64,000 nt of DNA, taken from contig NC_081414.1 in the NCBI RefSeq assembly GCF_030272615.1, positions 521,548,185 to 521,612,184 of the forward strand. Direction: 5' to 3'. The notes beneath the pieces are model-generated. The model was not told where the DNA came from and searched no databases. It saw only the letters and a program-made list of their open reading frames with translations. The stretch comes from Cryptomeria japonica (Eukaryota; Streptophyta; Pinopsida; Cupressales; Cupressaceae). A program made the position numbers and the translations under genes. Positions 12,022 through 24,300 of the stretch are shown piece after piece; positions within the stretch are counted from its first letter, which is position 1; every line of letters starts with the position of its first letter.

Positions 12022-12889
12022 GAAACATCTAATCAACTGAGTTTTTGTGATAAGTGCCTTCACATCAAGGTGCAATCGCCACACATACCTCGACTCCACT
12101 TATTTGTATTCTACAAGGAGGTTGGCATCATTTCTTTTCCTATTTTGAGGGAATTTCTTTAGTGTGCAATATGGATGCATGTGTAATCTGTCCAAGGATA
12201 TGAACAATAAAAGAGTCATTGCGGACAAGATAATTAATATTTCATATGAAAGAAAGGAACTCTATTTTTCCTTTTGTATTTGTAAAAAGCTCAAAGATGA
12301 AAATTAAGTATACCAAATCCAATGACTAAGTTTAAGTTGCATTCATTCTAAATTTTATGCATTTCAAGTGATTTCAGCATGAGAAGAATGATCTCTTTAT
12401 CTTTTGAATGAGTGTTTGAGGCAATCATCATTTCTCAGCTAAGTGGTCTCTTTTTCATTATCATTTTTCTGATCGAATACTTGTGTATTGAGGTGTTAGC
12501 TGGATGCATGGGCATCTTATATAGATCCATACATTTTATTATATATTTATTGGCATTCATCTTATTGCATGAAAAATAAACATCTACATTACTAGTTACT
12601 CATTTTCATCATTTATTTGCATATGAAAAAGAAACAAAAAAAAAATCATCCATATTGAAAAGATATGCATACATGTAGAATAAAGCATATAGAAAGACAT
12701 ATCTTAATAAATTAACACAAGTAAAATAAAATCAAATAAAGAGCTCACATATCTTGTCATAATCTCAGTGTTTAAGAGTACAAATGACATCAATTGTCAA
12801 ATACAATGTCTCATCGAACCAAGAATCATATAGGCTACAAAAAATGGGGTATATAACAAAATATAGGAGATATAAAAAATATCGCTCTC
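12022..12889 (+). other. Tat-1 spacer between element A and PMD pseudogene
   Basis: No gene or repeat is recognised. It is AT-rich with many short A/T runs. By comparison with Tat-2 it should be the noncoding region between the convergent ends of pol and the antisense PMD gene. Confidence 0.45.
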
Positions 12890-14073
12890 TGCCTCTCCCT
12901 CATCAGTGGGTGGAGGAGGTGGTTCCTATTGACCGATGTCTTGTCTAGGTGCCCTAGCTCCCTCATATCAAGCCATATACTGAGAATATGGAACAACCTG
13001 CTACGCTACTAGGACCGGTACACTATAAGTTGCAACGTAATAAGTTGCATGACTCATCTGATGCAAAACCTCTCTCTAAAGAGCATCTCACTCTACTCTC
13101 ACCTCTGCAAGTTGTTGGTCTCTCACTACAAGATGCATCTACACCACTACAAACCCATCAACCTTGCCCTCAAAAACCGTACTACATTTGGTACTTCCTT
13201 CTCTCTCCCAACAAACCCCTCTCCATCTCCTTTCTCATCTCTCTATTGCTTAACCTACCTAGGAGCCCCTCTCTCCTCACCTCCAACCTATACTACCCTA
13301 GAACCGCTAGCCTCAACCCTAATAGCTCCTAAAGATCCACCCTCCCCTCTTTTTCATTGTCGACCTCTCGCTGTTGTCCTACTACTAGTAGCAGCAAGAT
13401 CACCTCATGTTTGCCTAGGTATATCCACTCTCTATCCATGTACGTGTCCTCATCCCTCTACTTGACCTAGTACCTATCCCTGTTCTGGTGCATCCTCCTC
13501 AACCTCCTCTATAAGAGGTGCATGCTCTTTGGGATCTATAAACCAAGGAAAAGGATGTCTCTAAAACCAATCTCTATACTGGGGCAATGCCCCTGCATCT
13601 TCTACATCCTCTAGATAATCCCATCTCTATGACTGTAAACCTACTAACTCTTGCATTCTCAATGCATATGATAGTCTTAGTGCCCATCCTCATCTCTCCT
13701 CCTCTCCATATCGAGCATAGGCTATGAACTCTTAGGATATACTTTGTGGTCTCCCATATTGCCTCATCACCCTAGATACTACAAATTGCTCAATAATAGA
13801 CACCAATCTGCCAATGAGAGGTTGAGTCATAAACATGTCCTTCCTCTATACTCTCCAATAGTCCCATAGCTCTAGGACCCTATACGGTCTCCATACAACT
13901 GCAATCAAATCATCCAACTGCCTCCTCCAATAGTCAGTCTTGCCCAAGTGGGACTTGTAACATAGCCTGAATAATAGCATACCATAGGCTCGTGCACCTC
14001 CCATGAATCATCTATAATAAGTCTACATACTAGGATGCACTCCCATGCCCATATCTATAAAAGTAGCATAACT
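12890..14073 (-). pseudogene. Tat-1 antisense plant-mobile-domain (PMD) protein, truncated
   Basis: Reading the minus strand leftward from 14073 gives GGARAYGMLLFRLCYKSHLG, then VVWRPYRVLELWDYW, then QPLIGRLVSIIEQFVVSRVM and RQYGRPQS. The pattern of aromatic W/Y residues followed by PLI...ERV(L/M)RQ(F/Y)G is the C-terminal half of the PMD (aminotransferase-like plant mobile domain) found in MAIN-like proteins and in some retrotransposon and MULE ORFs. A Glu/Pro/Arg-rich tail follows. Many stops (mostly TAG and TGA) break it. The N-terminal half is missing because the tandem array starts at 14074. PMD ORFs antisense to pol are known from Tat elements. Confidence 0.75.
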
Positions 14074-15784
14074 TGATGCACAACATCTATCACAAACCAT
14101 AAAACCTTCATTCAAGGGTATTACTGACCCAAAACTAATACAAGACCTTAAACTTAAATCAAAAGGCATATAAAAAGATTAGCCGCTCTTATCAACTCCA
14201 AACCACTTTCAAAGGTTATATTCCATCCCTATAGAACTTCATTCAATATTTTAGATTATAACATTCACCATAACATGAGAGAAAAAATTCTTTATTGCCA
14301 TGGAATACCCTAGTTCAGGGTTTCATCCTTTAAAAATTATTTTCACCAAAATAATCACAAATTATTCAATTATTAACCAAATTAAGTAAGACAAAAAGAA
14401 CTCAAAACAAGATCACAAACCTTTCCAATACATATATCCTTTCTTCATTATGATTACTCATGTGACCATAACAAACATTGCAATCAGATTGTTGTTGCCT
14501 TCACCAATCTGCTTTTCACCATGAACTGTAGCAAACAGTCATTAATAAATTTTTAATTATTGATTATAAAGAAAATATCTCTAGTCCGACTTTATATTAC
14601 TAAGTTACAAAACTTCTTTGAAATTTATAGCCAGATCCAACAGTTACATCAAAAGTTATGAGTATTTTTCCAAAACAGGTAACCCTTGGCGGGGTTTTGA
14701 CATTTTTTGTAAAAATAAATATTTCTTGCCAAATACTCCACAAAAATGCATAAGAAACTATTCATCTGAAATATATTTCATAAATCTATCATTCAAAAAA
14801 ATCTACATATAAAAATTACAACAAATGTGATCCTCCATGGATCTATGACAGTCACAAATTCCTTAAAACCTTATGACAGTTTGAGCATTTGATGGATAAT
14901 CTTTGCCAAATCACCTCCAAATTTCTCTACCCCATTGAATTCGACCAAATATGGTTTTATAAACCATTTAAAACTCTCAAATAAATACTCTAACCACCTC
15001 ATGACCAATGGATTTCATTCTTACACTTTTGTTGCACTTTTTGGCAATGCTACAACTTTGCAATTTTTGCATTTTTGACATAAATGACTCTAACCCTTAC
15101 ATGGACACTTTTAATACTTCAAGATGGACCAAATATGATATCTTTGGACAAAATGGCTCATTTATCCTTACATGTTATGATTCAATGGACTCAAATAACC
15201 TCAATACATTAGGAATGACTCAAATAAAATAAAATTGCTCATATTATGACTTTTGACCTCCTCGTATGCTTGTGTGCTTAGATGCCTTTGCACCATACTC
15301 CCAACCTTGAAAAGTTTCTCAGTCACTTGGAAATGTGGGTACAATGACCTATGAGAAATATTTTGAGTGAAATTTTCACTGTTGTGTTCATCTTTACCTC
15401 TTTATGCCTCTTTATGTTGTTGCTTCCTTTTCAAACAATCACTTTGTGACTCCTACCAATGGTGTTTGTAGTGGTTGCCATCCAAGTTCTTTTACCAACC
15501 ATAAGCCCACCTCTCCATGCTGCATCACCTCACCAAAAACCTTTGTTCCTAAGCTAGGAGTTCTCCTCTTATCCTCTCTCCCTAGTCTTTTGGCAATCGA
15601 TGGACCATCGCATGGCCCTAGACCATCCCTTTGGCCTTTGACACACCTTCCTTTTCTGCCCACACACAACACCGACTTCCTCTTGCAGCTAGATGGACAA
15701 GCACCTACAACCAAACCTCATTCTTAACACAAAACACAAACATATCTCTTAGCCTAGATCTTTTTTGGGGCTCTAATACCAATT
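14074..15784 (-). repeat. Array unit 1
   Basis: 1,711 bases, ending at a decayed PBS (GCTCTAATACCA, 15770-15781, read in reverse). It has the ancestral sequence type (ATGACTCTAACCC near 15085). A patch at 15638-15690 (CTTTGACACACCTTCCTTTT and CACCGACTTCC) is otherwise found only in unit 5. Short open frames on both strands (15404-15727 plus, 15439-15714 minus) recur in every unit and are not convincing genes. Confidence 0.8.
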
Positions 15785-17485
15785 TGATGCAAAGAATCTA
15801 TCACAAACCATAAAACCTTCATTCAAGGGTATTCCTGACCCAAAACTAATACAAGACCTTAAACTTGAATCAAGAGGCATATAAAAAGATCAATCACTCT
15901 TATCAACTCCAAACCACTTTCAAAGGTTATATTCCATCCCTATAGACTTTCATTCAATATTTCAGATCATAACATTCACCACAACATGAGAGAACAAATT
16001 CTTTATTGCCATGGAATACCCTAGTTCAGGGTTTCATCCTTTAAAAACTATTTTCACCAAAATAATCACAAATTGTTCAATTATTAACCAAATTAAGTGA
16101 GACAAAAAGAAATGGAAAGAGGATCATAGACCTTTCCAATACATATATCCTTTCTTCATTATGATTACTCATGTGGCCATACCAAATGTTACAACCGAAC
16201 TATTATTGCCTTCACCAATTTGCTTTTCACCATGAATAGTAGGAAATGGTCATTAATAAATTTTTAATATTGATTATAAAGAAATATCTCTAGTCAGACT
16301 TTATATTACTGAGTTACAAAACTTCTCTCAAATTTATAGCCAGGTCCAACAGTTACATTAAAATTAATGATGATTTTTTGCAAAACAGGTAACCCTTGGC
16401 AGGGTTTTTACATTTTTTCTAAAAACAAACATATCTTGCAAAACACTCCACAAAAATGCATAAGAAAGGATTCATCTGAAATATATTTCATAACTCTATC
16501 ATTCAAAATAATCTACATATAAAAATTACACCAAATGTGATCCTCCATGGATCTATGACAGTCACAGATTCCTTAAAATCTTATGACAGTTTGAGGGTTT
16601 GATAGATAATCTCTGCCAAATCCCCTCCAAACTTCTCTACCCCCTTGATTTAGACCAAACATGGTTTTATAAACCATTTTTAACTTTTTCCTAACCACCT
16701 AATGACTAATGGATTTCATTCATACACTTTTGTTGCAGTTTTTGGCAATGTTGCAACTTTGCAATTTTTGCATTTTTGACATAAATGACTCTAACCCTTA
16801 CATGGACACTTTTAATACTTCAAGATGGACCAAATATGATATCTTTGGATAAAATGGCTCATTTATCCTTACATGTTATGATTCAATGGACTCAAATAAC
16901 CTTAATACATTATGAATGACTCAAATACAATAAAATTGCTCATATTATGACTTTTGACCTCCTGGTATGCTTGTGTGCTTAGATGCCTCTACACCATACT
17001 CCCAACTTTGAAAATTTTCCAAGTCCCTTGGAAACGTGGATACAATGACCTACAAGAAATATTTTGAGTGAAATTTTCACCTGTGTCTTCATCTTTACCT
17101 GTTTATACCTTGTTATGTTGTTTCTTCCTTTTCGAACAATCGCTTTGTGACTCCTACCAATGGAGTTTGTAGTGGCTACCATCCAAGTGCTTTTACCAAC
17201 CATAAGTCCACCTCTCTATGCTACATCACCTCACCAACAAGCTTTTCTCCTAAGCTAGGAGTTCTCCTCTTTTCCTCTCTCCCTAGTCTTTTGGCAATCA
17301 ATGGACCATCCCATGGCCCTAGACCATCCCTTTGGCCCTTGACAGACCTTCCTTGTCTGCCCACACACAACACCAACTTCCTCTTGCAGCTAGATGGACA
17401 AGCACTTGTAACCAAAATTCATTCGTAACAAAAAATACAAACATATCTCTTAGCCTAGTTCTTTTTTTGGGCTCTGATACCAATT
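15785..17485 (-). repeat. Array unit 2
   Basis: 1,701 bases, from TGATGCAAAG to the next LTR end. An intact PBS, GCTCTGATACCA in reverse, lies at 17471-17482. Ancestral sequence type; it differs from unit 1 throughout by scattered substitutions. Confidence 0.8.
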
Positions 17486-17927
17486 TGATGCAAAGAATCT
17501 ATCACAAACCATAAAACCTTCATTCAAGGATATTACTAACCCAAAACTAATACAAGACCTTAAAATAGAATCAAAAGGCATTTGAAATATCAACCACTCT
17601 TATCAACTCCAAACCACTTTCAAAGGTTATATTCCATCCCTAAAAACCTTCATTCAATATTTCAGATCATAATAGTCACCATAACATGAGAGAACAAATT
17701 CTTTCTTGCCATGGAATACCCTAGTTCAGGGTTTCATCCTTTAAAAACTATTTTCACCAAAATAATCAGAAATTATTAAATTATTAACCAAATTAAGTGA
17801 GACAAAAAGAAATCGAAAGAGGATCAGAGACCTTTCCAATACATATATCCTTTCTGCATTATGATTACTCATGTGATTATACCAAATGCTACAATTGCAC
17901 TGTTGTTGCCTTCACCAATCTGCTTTT
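17486..17927 (-). repeat. Array unit 3, first part (split by element B)
   Basis: The first 442 bases of unit 3. The unit stops at CAATCTGCTTTT where element B enters. It resumes at 26059 with CTTTTCACCATGAA, so CTTTT is duplicated. Removing B and one CTTTT restores a unit of about 1,698 bases. Confidence 0.85.
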
Positions 17928-19057
17928 TGTTAGCATTTTGATGATTATGTTGTGATTAGCATTGATGGACACACACTTGCTATGAGATCACTTTGAGAAT
18001 GTATGAATTTTTCTCAACCGGTAATTGTTCCAAACCGGTATCATGTGTAAGTCTTTAGACTATTGGTGTTTTGCAGAAAGTGTTTACCAATCTCAAGCGA
18101 CACGAAGGTTCAAAGCGGCAGAACACATATTTCCCAGTCTTCATTTTCAACAAACCGGCAATCGGTATTTTGCATAAACTGGTATTTTTTATGAACCGGT
18201 AATACTCTGTGATGAGTTGCCAACCGACATTTTGTGATGAGTTACCATCCACCAATTGTTTGGCAGTGCCGACACTTTGGCGGTGATTTTTGTGTCATTT
18301 TACCAAATACGTCTAGATGCACTAAACCTAGAAAATTGTATTGTAAACCTATTGGACCGACATGAAATCAGATTCCTTTATAAGGACATCATGTCTAGGG
18401 TTTTAGGTGGTTGTAAGGGTTTTTGAAAGTGGTTGATGATTTTTTGTAAGTGTGATCAGAGAACATAAGTTTAGGTCTACGAGAGGAGGCAGAGTGTGAA
18501 TGTGTTGAAGAATGAAGTAATGTTGGAATGCATTAAGAATGAGCTATCAAGGATCTAACCAAGCAATCTATGCTATTTGCTAGATCACTCACTTGTTGAT
18601 TACTGACATCTTCGACAAGTCTGAAGCCCTTAACCAGGTAGGTCCATAAAGCCTTTTATAAATCCTCTAACAAGGTGGTTCACATCTATGGATCTAAAAT
18701 CTTCTAGCAAGGTAGTCTTTAATCGGACTTATCTCCTAATAGAGTTTGAGATTCCTAACAAGATCTATTCTGATAAAGAACATTGTATGACCTTAACCGA
18801 TCTAGTTTCTATTCTGCAGATAGTTACTTGTGAGTTTCATCTCACCATGGTTTTTCCCATTTGGGTTTCCACATCAAATATCTTGTGTTATGGTGTTACT
18901 GCTCCTGTGGGTGAATGCCTTATTTTCTATTTGGTTTGCATGTGTGTCAATCGGTTTGTTTGTTAAACTATTTTACCGGTGTACTACTAGATTGTTTAAG
19001 TGTTTAAGTTCAATATTTTTTGGTATACTAATTCACCCCCCCTCTTAGTATTCATCA
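17928..19057 (+). repeat. Element B 5' LTR
   Basis: From TGTTAGCATTTTG to TATTCATCA. The U3 part has repeated ACCGGT motifs (18017, 18034, 18195) and related ACCGGC/ACCGAC forms. A TATA-like CTTTATAAGG is at 18376-18385, followed by ACATCATGTCTAGGGTTT. The shared stem-loop region is at 18845-18872 and the C-tract (CACCCCCCCTCTTAG) is near 19034. Closely matched to 24936-26058. Confidence 0.92.
18376..18385 (+). promoter_or_regulatory. Likely TATA box of element B LTR
   Basis: CTTTATAAGG, about 450 bases from the LTR start, is conserved in the 3' LTR at 25361-25370. It is the only TATA-like site I noted followed by an invariant stretch in both LTRs. Transcription would start some 25-35 bases downstream. 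Confidence 0.5.
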
Positions 19058-19059
19058 AT

Positions 19060-19071
19060 TGGTATCAGAGC
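19060..19071 (+). promoter_or_regulatory. Element B primer-binding site
   Basis: TGGTATCAGAGC, two bases after the LTR. A perfect match to the standard plant initiator-Met-tRNA PBS. Confidence 0.92.
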
Positions 19072-19108
19072 CAACCTTTCTATAAGTCTAACCACTAGGA
19101 AAGAGATA

Positions 19109-20894
19109 TGGGGGAATACACTATGAGGGAACTTACTCAATGGCTCACTTAGTCTGAGCAAGCCTATGATGAACTTATGGTCAAATATAAGGCCTCTCAG
19201 GCAAAAAGAAGAGAGCATGCTGAAAAACTGATGGAGCTATCTAAAAATAGTTCTTCTGATGAAGTGGACATGGAAGCCCTAATTCAAGAAGTAGAAAAGT
19301 TGAATGAATCCAATTCTAACCTGAGAAAAGAGTTGGAAGGACTGACTATCTGAATGTGTCAAGAGCTTGAGAACTGGAGGAATGCTGAAGATCTGGTAAA
19401 AGAAAAAGATCATGAGATCTCCAAGCTGAAGCAAGAGATCAGTGCACTTACCACTAGTCTTCATGAAAGCAAAATGGAAAAAGAAGAAGTGCAAGGTGAA
19501 CTAAACATGGCTATCTCTGAGAATGCAACCATGAAGGAATCCAATGCTGCCATTTCCAAAGAACTCACTGAGACAAAATAAATACTTGCCAAATTCAATA
19601 AGAGCACTGTCAAGCTAGAGCAGAAGCTTGAATTAGCTAAACTAGTAAAGAATACCAATGGACTTGGTTTCTCTAATTATGAAAAAGGTGGGACCTCTAG
19701 AACAAAAGATGGAACATCAAAGAAACAACTGGCATCAAATTGGAAGAGGGAAAAGAAGCGATGAAAAATATGATGGGAGTTATCCTAAGTATCCTCTCTA
19801 TTGTCATTAAAAACCTAGAGGACATCACCAAGGTCGTTGATCATACCTGCACTCCTAAACTAGTCGTGGATCTTGACCTGGAGGAAGAGACCATCCAAAC
19901 TGGAAGAGGTGATGCTAATCCGGTGGGCGGTACTATGAAGAGAACCAGGGCCAGTATCAAGAAAGTTGTGGCTGCTTTAGCAAAGGATCCCCCTAAGTTC
20001 AAAGACAACATCAAAGAGTTGTATGATATCAGCAACACCCTAGCTAAAGCCTTGGAAAAAATCTGAATGCTGGAAGGCCTACTAGCTTTTTGGGGTTTTT
20101 TGGGGTTTTCTTTAGTTTTCCGCTAGTTTTTTGTGGTTTATGTTCTTTTTTGTTTCTCATAGCTTTTCTTTTTAAGTTCTACTTGTAAAGGGTTTCAGGG
20201 CCCCTTCAAAACTTGCTTTTTCCTTAATCAAAAACAACCGGCATCAAAGGATAAAGGTAAGCAAAAGTTCAAACCTAATTGCTTTAAATATTTCAAGGAA
20301 GGACACACTACTAATGTATGTAGAAGTAAGGCTTACAATAATTTTGCTTATTTTCTAAACAATAAGCCTAGATCCAATAGATTCAATGGTAATTGTTATG
20401 CATGCAATAAGTTTGGGCATAAAGCATTTGAATGCAGGTCTGTCATGCACAATACTGGAAGGTATCCTCAAAGGAATCAAGGAGTTTTTCTTGAGCCATT
20501 TGGGAACCAGAACTCAAACCGGTTTAATACTTATAATCATCAATCAGGTAGCGGTGGCTATCAAGTAACAACCGGATGGAGAGAAAACTGTTGGATTTGT
20601 CATGGTCATGGCCACACTGCTGCAACATGCAGAAGGAAGAATGGGAACATGAATAATGGACCTTGAAGAGCACCTAGAACAGTTTGCTATCATTGCAACA
20701 AACTGGGTCATCCAGCAAGATTCTACAGAAGTAGAAAGAGTATATCAAATGATATACTAGTCACTCTAGAAGGAAAGATTGATGTTGAAATTATTCAGGA
20801 AGACATGAAGAAAACTTGGAAGAAACTTGAAGAAGTGATTCAAGAAGAACCGGTTTCTACACCCAGTGTGGAAGTTGCTGAACCGGCAAACTAA
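19109..20894 (+). pseudogene. Element B gag: coiled coil and four zinc knuckles
   Basis: Starts at ATG 19109 (MGEYTMRELTQW). Residues 1-200 are a coiled coil with stops at about 19148, 19351 and 19579 (first is TAG, probably from CAG). The GLGF motif is near 19662. A 492-base segment interrupts the frame at 19740-20231. Four knuckles follow: CFKYFKEGHTTNVC (second Cys lost), CYACNKFGHKAFEC and CWICHGHGHTAATC (both intact CCHC), and CYHCNKLGHPARFY (last Cys is Tyr). The frame ends at TAA 20892-20894. Inferred role: capsid and nucleocapsid protein. Confidence 0.85.
19740..20231 (+). other. 492-base insert in element B gag, flanked by 17-bp direct repeats
   Basis: AAACAACTGGCATCAAA (19723-19739) and AAACAACCGGCATCAAA (20232-20248) bracket the insert; the one difference is CpG to TpG. 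Without the insert the gag frame joins smoothly (KKQ-ASKDKGKQKFKPNCFK). The insert encodes a 108-residue open frame (19740-20066) with KNLEDITKVVDHTCTPKLVV, then a T/G-rich noncoding stretch. It resembles the 3' end of a retroelement ORF plus UTR. The long duplication argues against LTR-element integration and favours template switching. Confidence 0.65.
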
Positions 20895-20916
20895 GCATCA
20901 TACAAGCTTAGGGGGA
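20892..20916 (+). promoter_or_regulatory. Post-gag stop/hairpin/internal polypurine tract (B)
   Basis: The gag stop TAA begins TAAGC...GCTTA (arms 20892-20896 and 20906-20910), followed at once by GGGGGAGA. Same order as in element A at 6755-6779. Confidence 0.65.
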
Positions 20917-21338
20917 GAAAATGGTGAAATATATTGAACCCTCAATTGACACTAGTAAAAGACCTTAACCAGTATGAGATACCTATCAGATTGGCAGAAG
21001 ACCAGAAATGGTATAAGGCAAAATTAGGGTTTATGCCCTAATAGTGGAGCATTTATTATGGTAGGTGGAGAATTTGTTTAAAAGGAATTTTCAAATCATT
21101 TCTCACTATCATTTTCTCGAGCAAAGAAGTTTTCAATTACAGAGTGAATAAAAATGATTTACATTGCCATTCAAGGAATTTATCAAAAACCTAAAGAAGA
21201 ATCTAAAGCAAACATCTGTTGGAGAAGTGTAGAATGCAAAGTAGTATTTCAGTAACCGAAGGAGTGTGAAGAAAAGTTCAAATTGTGAAGCCCTAAATTT
21301 TGATCTACGAAGGTATTTTTCAAAATTCCCTATTTATC
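20917..21338 (+). other. Element B inter-ORF spacer
   Basis: About 420 bases with no coding signal, similar in length to the equivalent spacers of A (about 450) and C (about 350). No splice or promoter element can be assigned from sequence alone. Confidence 0.5.
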
Positions 21339-24300
21339 ATGGCTTCAACATCACATGCTAGCTCTAGTGCACCCATTGATTCTGTAGACTTGATTCAATG
21401 GAAGGCAAAATACAATACCCTATCTCAAATACCCCGCTAGTGTCATAGTGGAAGAAGGCATTTCAGATTTCATTGACTACAAGATTGAAGACCTAGGATC
21501 TTTGATGATTCATTCCTAGTTGAGTCTGTTCTGTGGAAAGGATAAGAAGATTAAATTGGAATTCAACATTCTGGAAAAGAAAAAACTTCACAACGCAGCC
21601 TATTTTCTTGAAGAATTTTTGGATGATCACATTCGAATTATTCTGAGTAGGGTACACGGTGATAAGATGTACTTAGAATGGATGCATGATATCACACCTA
21701 AAGCAATTCATGTCGTCACCGATTTCTGTAATGTCGGTGAAGTGCTAGCCCTAAGAAAGATTAGCAAGACAAAAATGACTAAGCTCACTAGTTCTATGAG
21801 TGATTCACGAGGAATGACTATGAATTCAATCAAGGATGATCTTGTCAAATATGCATGTATGGTGATAGGATACTCGATGTTCCATGCTAGAAGAATCAAC
21901 TCTGTCTCTACTACAACAGTAAATGCCGCCTACAAGATGATAAAGGAAGATGCATCATTTGATCTATGCATCAGTATGCAAAGACAACTCCTATTGAACC
22001 TCAAGTCAATCAAACAAGACAATTCCCTAAAATTTAAGTTTGAACAACTATTACATTCTAGGAGTAGGTGATATTCAATGGTCTACTGACCAACAGGTGA
22101 AAAAAAATCAAGGAAAGCCTACAAGCGGTTGGAATCGGCTATCTGGAAGCGCTGAACAAATATTTTGATGAGTTCAGATGCAAAATGAACCAAAGAGTAA
22201 GAATATCTGGTGATATAGTAAAAAAGTATGAGGAAGACATCTGCTTCACCATCAAAGTTGATGAGTGCATAATGAAGGCAGTTGAGCCTAGACAGGAAGA
22301 AGTGGAGCCAATGGGATATGAGGTAATGAATGGCATGTTAGATGGGTATGCCTCTACCCTAATTGCCTCGCCCCTTGATCCAAACACAAAGAGAACTGAC
22401 ACCTATCTAGAAAGGGTTACACCAATTGAAGAACCCTCAACAAAGAAGAGAAAGGTAGTGCCTTCAGCATCGGCACTGGTTACCACAACAAGTCCCAAAG
22501 TGACCAAGCGGTCACCAGCAAAGAAGAAACCAGAAGCGGCACCCGCCAAAGTCTTTGAGAGGAAGTGAAAGACAAAAAGCAATACACTAGACTCAGAGGA
22601 CACTGTCTCTAAAGAACTACCTAAGAAGACTAGGCAAGTGAAGAAAAAGACAAAGAGTGAACTGGCATCATCTGCACCAGTAAATATTGATATTTCCTCT
22701 TACAAACCTTTCACACATTGTCAAAGAACAATTAAGAATATTAGAAGAAAAGTACTTGGTGATTTAAAAGAGTGCTTTGATGATTTTAATGATGATGAAA
22801 AGAAAGAAGTTGAATAGGAAGTTATCAATTATTTATGCATTAATGATCGGTGGCCATCAGAAATTAAATCTGAGGTGCCTGATTCTTTGCATAATTCTTT
22901 AGACAATAAGTGGCACATTGCCATAGAAAAAGAACAAGAAATAAGAGAGGAAGTATTTGCACAATACTTTCTTGATGTGCCTAAAACAAAACTATATGAA
23001 GTGGTGGAGAAATATAAGGGCCTCTTCTTCATGAGAAGAAGAAGACTCCTGTTATTGGAAGGAAAAGTTCTGGAAGTGGTCAAAGATACCCACTCCCTTT
23101 CTCAATCAGCTTTAAGACTACATGAAGTGGCTGAAGCCAATAGGAAAGCAAAGCAAGAACTAGAAATCACTCAACCAGATGAAGTATACAATAGTGAAGG
23201 AGAACCAGTCACCACTCAAATGGAACCGATTGATATTGATGCCTTAAAACATGACAACGTTACTCTAGATGTACAAGTAGAAACAAAAGGTTGGGAGAAA
23301 CAGGAGGAAGACAAGAGAAAATAGGCAGAAGAAGAAAGGAAGAAACAAGAGACTGAAGAGACAAAATAGGCAGAATAGGAAAAGAAGCAAGAGGAAGAGA
23401 AGAAAAAGAAAGAAGATGAGAAGAAAAAGAAAGAGGAAGAAAAGAAAGAGGAAGAGAAGAAAGAGGAAGAGAAGAAAAAGAAAGAGGAAGAAAAGAAAGA
23501 GGAAGAGAAGAAAAAGAAAGAAGATGAGAAGAAAAAGAAAGAGGAAGAAAAGAGAAAAGTAGAGGAAAATAAGAAACAGGAAGATGTGAACAAGAAGGAA
23601 GTAGAAAAGGAAGAGGAGAAGAGAAAGGAAGCGAAGAAGAAAAAGGAAGAGGAGAAGAGAAAGGAAGTAGAGAAGAAAAAGGAAGAGGAGAAAAAGGAGG
23701 AAGAGGAGAAGAAGAAGAAGGATGAAGATGAGGAGAAGCAGAAAGAAGAGGAGAAAATGAAGGTAGAAGAAGACAAGAAAAAAGAAGCAGCATAGAGCAC
23801 TCAGATGGAGACTAAAAAGGCAACCGGTAGTCAAGCCAAACTGACTGACATTACTAGTCCTATTGACCTCCAGTTTGCAAATGAATTGGAGCTATTGCAG
23901 AGCATTAAGCTTTCTCAAGAGTGATTGGATGCTCTAAGGAAGAAAAAGGAGGAATATGTTATCCAAACTATGGTGGAAACACTTACCAATTTGATACCTG
24001 GTACAAACCTCCCTAATACTGATTCCTCACTTGCCCATTTAAAGCTTCTATGTATAGTTGTGGATGACTAGTTCCAAAGCCTGGAAGAAGTTGCAGAATC
24101 AAATGCCAAAAAGGAGCATGAAAAGGCTCTGAACATTGCCTTGGTGAAGAAGTTGAATGAGCTTCAGTCAGAACTCTAGAAGACACAAAAGAACATCTAA
24201 GATGCAATGGATGAGGGCAATCTACTACTTAGTAAGATATGTCAACCTCATCTATTATGTGATGATGTGCTCACTTAGAAGGACAAACTTCAATCTGATA

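Larger units (their letters stand above)
1..14073 (+). mobile_element. Tat-1: decayed Ty3/gypsy (Tat lineage) element, interrupted by element A
   Basis: A plus-strand Ty3/gypsy pol remnant (RT, RNase H, second RNase H, integrase) runs from the window edge to about 3540. An antisense plant-mobile-domain pseudogene lies downstream at 12890-14073. The same order, with the PMD gene opposite to pol and 3' of it, occurs in Tat-2 at 39281-56783, and the pol proteins of the two are clearly homologous. I infer that 1-4180 and 12022-14073 are one element split by element A. No LTR of Tat-1 is visible: the 5' part lies off the window and the 3' part is replaced by the tandem array at 14074. The presence of two RNase H domains places it in the Tat lineage. 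Confidence 0.8.
14074..17927 (-). mobile_element. Tandem LTR-leader array, left part (units 1, 2 and start of 3)
   Basis: Direct repeats of about 1.7 kb. Each boundary reads, on the minus strand, ...GATTCTTTGCATCA (LTR end), three spacer bases, then TGGTATCAGAGC, the Met-type PBS. Each unit therefore looks like one LTR plus a short leader of the same minus-strand retroelement. The first unit starts directly with the LTR end TGATGCA at 14074, abutting the PMD pseudogene with no PBS. That is what the outer end of an inserted LTR should look like. Confidence 0.75.

Noticed and set aside
12988-13465. Plus-strand frames over 100 residues
   Set aside because: Shadows of the minus-strand PMD pseudogene tail.
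19060-19071. A tRNA gene at TGGTATCAGAGC sites
   Set aside because: Only 12 bases match the tRNA 3' end complement; no cloverleaf follows. They are primer-binding sites.
23216-23834. Long minus-strand open frames rich in Phe, Ser and Leu
   Set aside because: Antisense shadows of the Lys/Glu tract of element B ORF2. The same applies to 8265-8900 and 9445-9970 in element A.
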